26,722 bases of DNA from Chara braunii (lineage: Eukaryota > Streptophyta > Charophyceae > Charales > Characeae): NCBI GenBank assembly GCA_003427395.1, contig BFEA01000731.1, positions 55,715 to 82,436 on the forward strand, written 5' to 3'. Positions within the stretch are counted from its first letter, which is position 1. The number at the start of each line of letters is the position of its first letter. Made by a program: the position numbers and the translations under genes. Under the pieces are notes generated by a model, which was not told where the DNA came from, made no database searches, and worked only from the letters and a program-made list of their open reading frames with translations. Below, piece by piece: positions 9,453 through 17,830 of this stretch.

Positions 9453-10182
9453 ATGGTGGACGTATGTCCTGTTGAGAGACTTAGACTCCTACAGGATAAG
9501 GAGACTAGCCGCTCCTAGGGAGACTGCGCTCGGGTTCGACATACCTCTCCCTGTGAGATTAGTAAATAGTGACCGGATACCACTCCAATATGTTGGAACA
9601 CGGATAGAGGAAGGAGTTTTTCTCTGGACGATAGTAGTAGCGGCTAGAGAACCGGGACGTGAGAGGCAGAAGGAATTGATAGGGCATCTTATCTTTGATC
9701 GAGAGCGAAAGGTTGGATTAGGACTGGCACTTGCTGGGGTTGGAAGGAGCCTGTGGAGATACGAAGCGTTGACGAGAGCCTTTTTGACTGGGAAGGCGAG
9801 ATTGATAGCGGGTGACAACCGACCGCAGGTGCGTATCGTGATCGGACCACCGACACAGGATCTTCACCCTGAACAGAGCTAGAGATGGGCCCTTCCGCCA
9901 TTCATGATAGATCAAGTATACGGAGGGGTTAGGAACCTAACACGAGTGGTACACTATACGCACTTGGCTCTTGGATTGGGGTTAGCTCCGCGGTTCAAGG
10001 AAGCTTATTTTGCTGTAAGCTTCTGGTGGAGACGTCTTGATGACGAAGAGTTGAAAGACCTAATAGACGCGACCTGCCGATTAGACTGTCTGAGACCGGT
10101 CGACTTAATCGAGTACTGCCGGAGACGTGTGGAGGAAAAGTACGTTGGACTAGAAGACTTAAGAAGTCTATTCTGGGAGTAA
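9453..10182 (+). pseudogene. Accessory family 1, copy C (shorter, diverged)
   Basis: A third, more diverged relative of copies A and B, with no acidic tail. ATG 9453 opens a frame that stops within about 20 codons; the family-like reading continues in the next frame from about 9515, so a small indel is likely near 9510. That frame has TAG at 9880-9882 and then runs on in register to TAA 10180-10182. Family landmarks in order: FDIPLPVR, VFLWTI, GHLIF, then LPPFMIDQVYGG right after the stop (VPAFVVESIFGG in copy A), LDDEELKDL and VDLIEYCRRR. It ends six bases before the next ORF. Function is unknown. Confidence 0.6.
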
Positions 10183-10187
10183 CAGAG

Positions 10188-10403
10188 ATGCCAAGTCGGA
10201 CGATTACGGAGGTAAATGTGCGGAGGCAGTTAGTGAACGAGGGTTTCACGATTACTGTCCTACTCAAGGCTTACATAGACAACGACCTAACAGAGCAAGA
10301 ACGTTTTCTGCAAGCCAGGGAATTTATCCGAGAATATAGCCCGGGAGTTCTCGAATGCGTCACGTTTCAGACCAAGATAACGTATAAAGTGATGGTGTGG
10401 TGA
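10188..10403 (+). CDS. Accessory family 2, copy 1 (71 aa)
   Basis: A small intact ORF starting six bases after copy C. It is clearly related to the C-terminal half of the ORF at 10480. Both share a hydrophobic LLK strand, an acidic turn (LTEQE against LSDNE), a helix ending in IRE, a Pro-Gly turn (SPGVL against RPGAL) and a final YKVMV/YEVIV strand. A compact alpha/beta fold of about 60 residues is plausible. No known family is recognised. Confidence 0.6.
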   Translation: MPSRTITEVNVRRQLVNEGFTITVLLKAYIDNDLTEQERFLQAREFIREYSPGVLECVTFQTKITYKVMVW

Positions 10404-10479
10404 GTAGGGTACTTGCGAGCGGAATTGTTCTTCGATGAGACTGTAGCGGAAGCCAGGAGTAGAGTATGATTACCCTGTC

Positions 10480-10911
10480 ATGACGGAGCACGAGCAACAA
10501 CTGTATCGATATAGACATCGAGCCTCGTATTCACTTCGGTGGGACCACAGAGGGTCCGAGTCCTGGAGGAGCGTGAGTGAGAGGAACCCCCGAGTAGCTA
10601 TTCGAGGAATTGAGACGAGGAGTCCCTCTTCTCGGCTACGCCTTCCCTACACTCAGGTTGTCTCTAGGCAGCTAGCGTGTGACAACGAGACCCTACAAAT
10701 TTTGTTGAAGGTAAACGTAGAAGTAGAACTGTCAGACAACGAGTTCAAGGAACTTGCGAAAGACGTCATACGAGAGCAGAGACCTGGTGCCTTGAGGGTA
10801 TTGACGACGCAGAGTTGGGTAGTGTATGAGGTGATCGTATGCGTTAAAGGAAGAGTACGCTCGGAGATAATTCGGGACGAGACACCCTCGGAAGCTAGAA
10901 GCAGTATGTGA
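10480..10911 (+). CDS. Accessory family 2, copy 2 (143 aa)
   Basis: Intact ORF, ATG to TGA. The first 60 residues are Arg/Ser/Tyr-rich and probably disordered. Residues 62-125 align with the whole of the ORF at 10188 (VSRQL, LLKV, IRE, PGAL, YEVIV). So either copy 1 is truncated or copy 2 gained a basic N-terminal extension. The basic stretch suggests nucleic-acid contact, which is inference. Its stop overlaps the open frame that precedes the next ORF. Confidence 0.6.
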   Translation: MTEHEQQLYRYRHRASYSLRWDHRGSESWRSVSERNPRVAIRGIETRSPSSRLRLPYTQVVSRQLACDNETLQILLKVNVEVELSDNEFKELAKDVIREQRPGALRVLTTQSWVVYEVIVCVKGRVRSEIIRDETPSEARSSM

Positions 10912-10949
10912 TAGAAGTTCAGGGTAAGAAGAGTGATGGATCAGAGAGG

Positions 10950-11222
10950 ATGGAAGATCTAGAAGGTAGAGAAAAGAGAGTAGAAAAGCGTATTATTAAA
11001 CCAGTGGCCGAACAGGTTAAGGAACTCTCCCTCAAGATTCAGGACCGCGGGCCTAACAAGGAAAAGAGTGAGCTACGTAAAATAGAGGGTGCAACGAAGG
11101 CCTTGAGAAGGCTTTTTATAAAGGACATAAACTTCTTTAGGAGGTGGAGGTTGAAATTTCTCGAGAGTGTCAAGAGGAGTCTAGGGGACGAAAGGTCACT
11201 GGAGTCGACGGGAAGGAAATAG
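10950..11222 (+). CDS. Lys/Arg/Glu-rich ORF, predicted coiled coil
   Basis: From ATG 10950 this encodes about 90 residues, nearly half of them charged, with long helical stretches (VAEQVKELSLKIQ, ALRRLFIKDINFF). The frame is also open upstream to 10908 without an ATG. It looks like a soluble basic helical protein and may contact RNA or other proteins. No homologue in the window and no known family is apparent. Confidence 0.45.
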   Translation: MEDLEGREKRVEKRIIKPVAEQVKELSLKIQDRGPNKEKSELRKIEGATKALRRLFIKDINFFRRWRLKFLESVKRSLGDERSLESTGRK

Positions 11223-11237
11223 GAGTTGATAGAGACT

Positions 11238-11792
11238 ATGACGTCAAGGGAGAAGAAGGACGTTGCTGAGGGCGACGAAGAATGAGAAGAGAGGATGAGT
11301 GGCGAAAGGTGTTCTGTGCGAGTTATAGGAAAGTTGGAAGGACCAACAACTCGTGTTAGAATACAGTTAGAGCAACTAGAGAGGCTTACCGTGATTGAAG
11401 AAGCAGAGAGCACTAGAGAAGCAGTTCAGAAGAAGCGAGTGACTGGGCTCTGGGTAGGAGAGGGGAGTGCACGACTGATCTACTATTCGTTGCATTTATC
11501 CCCCTACGATGGAGTGACCCTGAGTAGAGAGTGGCGCGAGTCTCCAGGGCGAGCCGAGAAACTTCTAAAGAGTGAAGCGGAAGTGTCAGGGGACTTTGCA
11601 AAGGTCATAGTAGAAAGTTCGGTTCTAAGAATCCTCAAAGCACACGACTTGTACCAGAGTGAATTTCTTTGGACCTTAGCCGAGATTGAAGACTTTGGGG
11701 ACATAGAAGATTTTGAAAAAAAATTGCAGTACTTGGGGGAATCCACGGACCGGATTCTGTTGGTCTTAGCTCTAATCGCTGCAGACTGTTAA
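11238..11792 (+). CDS. Accessory ORF, possible distant family 1 member
   Basis: From ATG 11295 the frame is open for 165 codons. The same frame extends back to ATG 11238 with one TGA at 11283-11285, so the ancestral start may be 11238. Some features recall family 1: LIYYS followed by an REW segment and a helix (copy B has HIYYS, HEFW), VIVESS (copy A FVVES), and a C-terminal acidic helix (DFGDIEDFEKKL) before a hydrophobic end. There is no acidic Trp-rich tail. The relationship is suggestive, not proven. It ends 18 bases before the next gene. Confidence 0.5.
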
Positions 11793-11810
11793 ACACATCA
11801 TGGATGAAAG

Positions 11811-12299
11811 ATGCCATTACCAGAGGCAGAGCTAGCGAGAAGGAGAAGGAGATTTGGAGTTTAAGGAGGTCCTTACGAACCTGAACACGAGAAGGTACTT
11901 GCTGAATTAAGCGCTTTAGGTGGACGAGAGATCTTCCCTTACGAAGTGATTAAGTATCAGGTACAGAACAGTGGAATCGAACGCAATCAATATTATATTA
12001 TGACTGTGCGGTTTCATGACCTAGAGGTGTACCACGTTGGTATATATCTGCCTTAAGAGAGAGAGGAATTTTGCATATACGGGAGGACTTGGAGAAGAGT
12101 TGCTTGGGCATTGAGAGAAGAGGAAAAAAGGTTAGAAAGTTTGGGGAAGATTGTGGAGGTTTGCGATGACATCACTATTTTTGACGGTCTACCCAGACCG
12201 CCTGTTCCATATCGAGGGCTAGAGCGAAACAAATGGGAGGCTATAGTTGGATTCGCTCAGACAGTCAAGACTGATGGCAAGTTCAAAAAAGACCATTAA
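11811..12299 (+). pseudogene. Accessory family 3, copy 1, two in-frame stops
   Basis: Decayed tandem duplicate of the ORF at 12319. It starts at ATG 11811 and is interrupted by TAA at 11862-11864 and TAA at 12054-12056, but it keeps one frame to TAA 12297-12299. Aligned landmarks with copy 2: LPEAELARRR/IPARELEARR, FPYEVIKYQV/FFYEVVTYEL, TVRFHDLEVY/TVRFLAVEVY, IYLP, IYGR, then a near-identical GLPRPPVP. Only the last 62 codons remain as an uninterrupted ATG-started frame. Function is unknown. Confidence 0.7.
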
Positions 12300-12318
12300 G
12301 GATCAATAGGATGCGCGG

Positions 12319-12813
12319 ATGAGTAAAGATACGACCATCCCTGCGCGAGAGCTAGAGGCTAGGCGGGAGAGGTTTCTTGCGGGCAACAGACCTTCAGACA
12401 CTGAGTTAGCGAGAGTTTGCGACCGGCTGAGTTCTTTGGGGCAAAAAGAAGTATTTTTTTACGAAGTAGTGACATACGAGTTAGTGGACAGCGGATGGGA
12501 GAAGATACGTCTTTACATCATCACCGTTCGGTTCCTTGCGGTGGAGGTGTATGATGTTAGGATTTACCTCCCTGTTGAACGAAAAGGGGATTTGATTTAC
12601 GGTCGATGCTGGGAGCGCACGGAAGAAGTTGTTGAGAATGAGTGGGATAGGCTCCTGGCACTAGGTAAGGAGGTAATCTGGGACACCCGGATTACGCTCC
12701 TTCAGGGGTTACCCAGACCTCCTGTACCGCGTCAGGTGGTTCGAGGGAGAAGCAATGAGGCAGTGGTTGGCTTAGTGCTTCGATACTTTAAGTTTGATGG
12801 CCGTAGGGGGTGA
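12319..12813 (+). CDS. Accessory family 3, copy 2 (164 aa), intact
   Basis: Starts 19 bases after its duplicate and is uninterrupted from ATG to TGA. The N-terminal 40 residues are charged and helical. The middle is rich in beta-prone stretches (EVFFYEVVTYEL, LYIITVRFLAVEVYDVRIYLP). An acidic helix and a conserved LPRPPVP proline motif follow, which could bind an SH3-like or other proline-recognising partner. No transmembrane segment and no known domain. As the intact half of a duplicated pair, it may be the copy that was kept under selection. Confidence 0.65.
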   Translation: MSKDTTIPARELEARRERFLAGNRPSDTELARVCDRLSSLGQKEVFFYEVVTYELVDSGWEKIRLYIITVRFLAVEVYDVRIYLPVERKGDLIYGRCWERTEEVVENEWDRLLALGKEVIWDTRITLLQGLPRPPVPRQVVRGRSNEAVVGLVLRYFKFDGRRG

Positions 12814-12868
12814 TTACCCGCGGGCAGGAGCTCGCGTTGTGCATCATGGGTTAAGTGATCTAGCGTGA

Positions 12869-13126
12869 AGAGCGCCTGTTGATATACGCGAGTACCTGAG
12901 ATCTTGTACTCGAGAAGAGTTGATGAGGATCGCGACAGGGATTTGTAGGAGAGTAAGGATATCAGAGTCAGGAGTTATAGAGATTAGGAGAGGTGTTCGT
13001 TGTATAGAAGAGCAGGAGGGAGAACTTTATTTTGACTTAGGGATTTTAGGTATCGAGGGTGAGCACGAGATACGGTACGAGGCTCGGAGACTTGTTGCAA
13101 TCCTGAGAGCGGTCGTAGAGGAGTGA
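12869..13126 (+). CDS. Last small ORF of the cassette
   Basis: The frame is open from just after a TGA at 12866 to TGA at 13124-13126; the first ATG is 12923, giving 67 residues. The upstream open part reads PVDIREYLRS, much like PVDLIEYCRR near the end of copy C (about 10100-10130). This could be a remnant of a family 1 end fused to a small strand-rich segment. It abuts the minisatellite. No known domain. Confidence 0.4.
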   Translation, partial: RAPVDIREYLRSCTREELMRIATGICRRVRISESGVIEIRRGVRCIEEQEGELYFDLGILGIEGEHEIRYEARRLVAILRAVVEE

Positions 13127-13130
13127 TGGT

Positions 13131-13475
13131 TTTTCTTTCATAGGTCCGGGCTGCGGATTCTTTCATAGGTCCGGGCTGCGGATTCTTTCATAGNNNNNNN
13201 NNNNNNNNNNNNNNNNNNNNNNNNNNNNNNNNNNNNNNNNNNNNNNNNNNNNNNNNNNNNNNNNNNNNNNNNNNNNNNNNNNNNNNNNNNNNNNNNNNCG
13301 GGCTGCGGATTCTTTCATAGGTCCGGGCTGCGGATTCTTTCATAGGTCCGGGCTGCGGATTCTTTCATAGGTCCGGGCTGCGGATACTTTCATATGTCCG
13401 GGCTGGGGATTCTTTTATGGGTTCGGGTTGCGGACTCTTTCATAGGTCCGGGCTGCGGATTCTTTCACAGGTCCA
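13131..13475 (+). repeat. 25-bp minisatellite with assembly gap
   Basis: Tandem 25-bp units contain GGTCCGGGCTGCGGATTC and end in TTTCATA. About two units precede a run of N (13194-13298) and several near-perfect units follow, decaying toward gag (about 13380-13475). The N run hides an unknown number of copies, so the true length is uncertain. A 25-bp unit shifts frame at each repeat, so this is not coding. It separates the cassette from gag. Confidence 0.95.
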
Positions 13476-13517
13476 GGGTGTTGGTGCTGACCTGGCAAAT
13501 CAGGAGGGGGGAAGTAT

Positions 13518-15679
13518 ATGGAATCTGATACAATGGGGCTGCATCCGGATGAGGAACAGGCGGTGTATCGAGCGTCGCCGGATCGGGCCCTGCGAAAGCT
13601 CAAGGAGCGTCTTCGACAGAATGCCCCTCTGAGGTGTGTAGAGCGGTCGGACGACGGTGAACCCGAGGTAATGGCACCTCTTGCTTTTACCGAGCCCAAC
13701 AGGGTTGTGCCGGTAGAGCGACCGGACACACAGACAGAGCCTCCGAGTTTTCGGCGCGAATCGTTTATTCAACGCCCATCTATGTACGAGCGTAGAGAAG
13801 ATAGAGGCTATCTAGGAGGAGAAGACTGGAGGGATCAATTTATTAGAGAGCAGCTCTGGAGAGATCGAGAGAGAGTTGCCATGACCAGAAGGTTTTTTGA
13901 TCCTGAGACGGGGGAATCGCACCCTCTGCCATATGAGGCGAGGAACAGAGTCATCATCTCGCATCATCCCTCGGAATTAGATTTCAGGCCTCCCGTTTTC
14001 TTAGGATGCGGTATCACAGAATACCTTGAGAAGTGGGAGTTGCATGCCTATCGAAGTCAGTGGGCTAAGGGCGAGATTATAGATAACTTCTTGTTTAATG
14101 CTGATCCAAGTCTGAGCCGGGTTATAAAGGAAGCCCGACCAAGGGAGAGGAGGAGGGCTACGTATAAGATTAACCTTTACGAGTTTTTCAAGTAAGAAGA
14201 CGTCAAGTATTCGATCCAGGATTTGAGGGCGTTGACCCCGAGAGAGGGCGAGAGTGTCCAAACATTTGGTATGTGTTTTCTGAAGGTATCCGATGCCCTC
14301 ATGACAAGAGGAAAGTTATCGAAAGTAGAGAGATGCATGATTTTTCTCAGCAAACTACCAAGGGGGAAGCGAAAGGCGGTACTGAGGGAGACGCCTCACG
14401 ATAAGTTGGAATTCACCGTGTTACTTAAACTCGCCATGAAAGCGGAAGCCGATGGCTATAAGGATTTGCTCTAGAGAGGCATGCAGCGAGAGGATTATTC
14501 CTTTTATAAGGAGTATGGGACTGATAGATGCCCCGATTTCAATGACAAACCTTGGGCACAACGACGATACTTGATGGACTAGGACAAATCCCATCGGTCA
14601 GGGGATAACGACGCAGTAATAAAGGAGATGCAAGAAAAGATGAAGGAAATGGCCAGACAAATAGCAAATTTCAAAACAAAGGTCGGAACCACGTACCGGG
14701 ACAAGCCTGGATCCCCCTACTCTCTGCGATAGGATCGTCGGAATACCGACCCGTGGAGGAGCGTCGAAGACCATAACCCTCGCACGTTAGCTGATTATCG
14801 CGCGAGGGAAAGAGATGAAGATGAATGGAGACGAAGAGACGAGGAGGATCGAAGGCGCAGAGAAGAAGACGATCGAAGGCGTAGAGAGGACGAAGAGCGG
14901 AGGCGCAGGGATCATAATATAGATAGAGACCGCCGACGTGATGGGTATAGAGGGGGAGATTCTTACGATCGAGGGAACAGAGTCGACCAGTACCCGCGCA
15001 GTCCCAGATACGGTGGGAATGCCGAAGGGTACCGGAGCCCAGGCAACTTTAACTCGAGGGATAGAGAGGACTCCCGCGGTCGGTGGGAATCGGATAGGGA
15101 CCGCCGAGATGGATATCGAAGCGGTTACGAGCGGACAGAGAGAGGTGGCGATCGTAAAGAGGAGCCACGGGGGCAGTATGAGAGAGGAGGATATCCTGCA
15201 TCTCCAGGGTATCCCAAGTCCCCAAACTACCCTAGATCTCCTGGGCCATCCAACCACGATGTGAGGAGACCGGCTATTAAGCCCTTGAGGAACGACCCCC
15301 TACCCCTAGAAACTCTTGTATCTATTGTAGGGAAGACGACCATCTCAAGAGAGACTGCCCTGACCTCAAACAGGCAATAGATGAGGGACTTGTCGTACTT
15401 GATGATCGCAAGTATGTCAAGTGGGCAGATAACCTCGGAGATGTATCTATGTTTCCTTCGATGAAGGAAAATGTGGAAGCCAGACGAGTAGTACCGAACA
15501 AGGGTAAAGGGGTTGCAAGAACCCAAAGTGTGAGACTGAGTCTGTCTTCCGATGAGGAGAGTCCTATGACACCCATACGAGTGGCAGCGACTAAGTCCGC
15601 CAAGGCTTCCTCCTCTAAGAAGGTTGACACTGATTACGTAATGGCAGAGAAGGATGGACAGAGGATTGAAGGAGAATAA
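13518..15679 (+). pseudogene. gag: gag, capsid-like region and CCHC zinc knuckle
   Basis: Capsid/nucleocapsid precursor that packages element RNA in cytoplasmic particles. ATG 13518 follows the minisatellite. The frame is interrupted by TAA 14193, TAG 14472, TAG 14580 and TAG 14730 and shifts by one base near 15282. A capsid-like helical region (about 13990-14400) contains ITEYLEKWELHAY and a MIFLSKLPRGKR segment typical of gypsy Gag. It is followed by a highly charged Arg/Glu/Asp repeat region (14790-14960) and an Arg/Gly/Tyr/Pro-rich stretch. After the shift a perfect Cys-X2-Cys-X4-His-X4-Cys knuckle lies at 15317-15358. The three TAGs and the TAA fit CAG or CAA changed by C-to-T. The frame closes at TAA 15677-15679, but similar coding continues beyond. 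Confidence 0.85.
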
Positions 15680-16478
15680 GTTATACTTTCCCCACGCAAG
15701 CGTGGGGCGAGAAAGTTTACGATGAAGAGTACTCTGGACGACATAGACACGGTCGAACCTCTTAGACGCGCTCTCAGGTAGCCTATGCAGTGCACGATCC
15801 TAGAGTACTTGGCGGCCTCGAGGCCAGCACGGGATGAATTGCAAATGATTACGCGTAAGACGCGTATTCCTCTGAGTGACGAGGTCCAAATGGCGACCAA
15901 ACCGGAGGAGATACCCACTGTTGCAGTATCAAGGATGGCCGCTAAGGCGGGCTAAGGCGGATTGTGCTGCTACGGTATTCTTAGATGGGATGGAGGGAGT
16001 GCCTCCCGACAAGTTTTACATTGTAGGCAGTGGGACAGTACAGACTACCCTCAACGATGAGGTGGTCCTTCATGCCGTAATCGATAACGGCAGCGAGGCT
16101 GTCATTATAGACGATGGCCTAGCGGTCCGATTGGGATTAGATCTTGATAGGTCATACCAATTTGAGATAGAGACCGCTGATGGGAGGAAGCAGAAGGTCG
16201 CTGGAGTTTGTCACAAGGCAGCAATCGAGGTCGAAGGACTGAGAGTGATGATGCCTGTTTTCGCAATTCGGGATTGCAGCGCAGAGTTATTATTGGGACG
16301 GACATGGCTAAGTCACGTCCATGCCATTACTATGGAACGGCCGGATGGAAGCCAGATGCTTTCCATCAAGCGTCCGGACGGTGGACGGATTATGATGGAG
16401 ACGGTAGAGCCTCGTGATCCGAGGAATAAAGCGGTTCTCGCCGCAGGGGGCCGTGTACCAGTTCCCCTTGTGAGTTGA
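15680..16478 (+). pseudogene. Gag-protease linker and retropepsin-like aspartic protease
   Basis: The protease would cleave the Gag-Pol polyprotein. From 15680 the gag frame continues as a Lys/Arg-containing linker (STLDDIDTVEPL, ILEYLAASRP) with a TAG at 15777-15779. A 10-bp tandem duplication (15941-15960) then moves the coding frame by one. The protease follows: catalytic loop VIDNGSE at about 16077-16097 (Asp codon 16083-16085), with Asn in place of the usual Ser/Thr after the Asp, and a C-terminal LLLGRTWL motif near 16290-16310 matching the conserved I/L-L-G region. Reading ends at TGA 16476-16478, but the same frame continues with coherent sequence to about 16650, so this TGA may also be decay. 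DNGSE variants are known to me from fungal gypsy elements. Confidence 0.82.
15941..15960 (+). repeat. 10-bp tandem duplication that shifts frame
   Basis: GCTAAGGCGG occurs twice in direct contact (15941-15950, 15951-15960). Removing one copy puts the gag linker and protease in a single frame. It is therefore a recent slippage mutation rather than a designed frame change. Confidence 0.85.
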
Positions 16479-16633
16479 TCCCTAAGCTTTCGCAAAAAGA
16501 AGTATGGACCTCTACTTACAGACGGAGAAGGTCAGATAGTCGAAGTCGAGGATTTAGGGACTCGAGTACGTGTAGGAAGGAACGCCTATCCTAAGGCAGA
16601 AGATGAGGAATTCGGAGGGATGATATCTGTGTC

Positions 16634-16664
16634 TTTTTTAAGGGCACAGCCCCCTACGGGGGGC
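16634..16664 (+). promoter_or_regulatory. Candidate -1 ribosomal frameshift signal between protease and RT
   Basis: In the protease frame the codons TCT TTT TTA give a slippery heptamer T_TTT_TTA (16634-16640). After an 8-nt spacer (16641-16648) a 6-bp all-G/C stem follows: GCCCCC (16649-16654) with GGGGGC (16659-16664), loop TACG. C(UACG)G belongs to the very stable UNCG tetraloops. A -1 slip from the protease frame enters exactly the RT frame, which is open without a stop from there to 17219. Slippery site, spacer length and stem all fit known -1 signals. A plain single-base deletion is the alternative. Confidence 0.55.
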
Positions 16665-17830
16665 GACCAAAGAGACACAAGACAGTAGCTCAGAAGGCTA
16701 AGCCGGCGGCTGTAGCACGAGAGCGATCCGCGTTGGATGGAGTATCTGAAGAAGAGATCGCTAGAGAGATTAAAGAAAAGAAGAGGAGGGAGCCGCAACG
16801 GCTAACAGAAAAGAGGATAGCAGAGATGGACATAGGCGATGGGAATCTAACTGAGCCGAAAAAAGAGCGAGTGTTGGAAGTCCTTAAGTCTTACGATAAA
16901 GCTATAACATTCAGTGATGCGGAGAGAGGAAGGATTGATCCTAGATATGCTAAGCCGGCGAGGATCTACACGATTCCGCATACAGCGTGGAATGGCGCAG
17001 GGTGGAAGTTTGCTCAAAAAGAGAAGGAAGAGGTAATCTTTTTTCTCAAAGAGAAGATGGCGTCACACGTAGCTGAGCCTTATGACAACGCTTATGCGAA
17101 CAGATGGTTCTTCTTAAGGAAGCCTAATGAAAAGATTCGGTGGATTCAAGACCTTCAGAAGGTCAACGCTGTGATGATTCGAGATGATGGCTCGGTTCCG
17201 CACGCTGATCTGTTAGCATAAGGGGCGATAGGCAGATCCATTTATTCTGTCAACGATTTATTTTAAGGATATGACGAGATACCACTAGATCCGAGAGATA
17301 GGCATCTCACAACCATGCACACGCCGCTCAGATTAGTGCAGATGATGGTGGTTTCGATGGGATGGACCAATGGAGTAGCAGTCTTTCAGAGAGCGATGGT
17401 AGCGGTTCTGAAAGAGTTTATCCCTGATAAAGTAGAGGTTTTCCTCGACGACTTTCCGATCAAAGGACCGGTGTTGAAAGATGAGACGGAAGTTGCTCCG
17501 GGCATCAGGAGGTTCGTAAAACAGCATCTGGCAGACATTTACACTGTCTTGGAGCAGCTAGATGAAGCTAACCTAACAGTTAGCGGGACAAAGAGTCGAT
17601 GGGCCGTATCAACGATTAAGATTCTAGGATTTATATGCGACGCGGAAGGCCGAGGACCCGACCCAGGAAAGTTAGAGAAGTTGTTGAATTGGCCGACTCC
17701 TTTGCACAGTGCAACTGAAGTTCGCCATTTTTTAGGGGCTGTTGGTTATTGGCGGATTTTTATACGGGGATATGCGGAAAAGGTGGAGCCTATGCGCACA
17801 CTTCTTAGGAAGACTGATAAGTTCTACTAG
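16640..17830 (+). pseudogene. pol: Pol: reverse transcriptase domain
   Basis: RNA/DNA-dependent DNA polymerase that copies element RNA from the tRNA-Asp primer. The frame is open from the shift region; TAA 17219-17221, TAA 17264-17266 and TAG 17828-17830 interrupt one continuous frame. Landmarks: a basic linker; ANRWFFLRKPNEKIRWIQDLQ (about 17096-17160); SVNDLF then GYDEIPLD around the second stop; VSMGWTNGVAVFQRAM; the catalytic box VFLDDF with Asp codons at 17447 and 17450; then the thumb region (ILGFICD, VRHFLGAVGYWRIFI). FLDDFPIKG resembles the FIDDVPVKG form I associate with fungal gypsy elements rather than the YIDDILIFS of most plant ones. TAG 17828 and the TAAs fit decay of Gln or similar codons. 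Confidence 0.88.

Noticed and set aside
13131-13475. CRISPR-like array
   Set aside because: The 25-bp units are directly contiguous without unique spacers, so it is a minisatellite.
14938-15264. Alternative-frame ORF over the gag charged region
   Set aside because: It is a shadow of the Arg/Asp/Glu and Tyr/Gly/Pro-rich gag frame, which continues in register with the capsid-like part.
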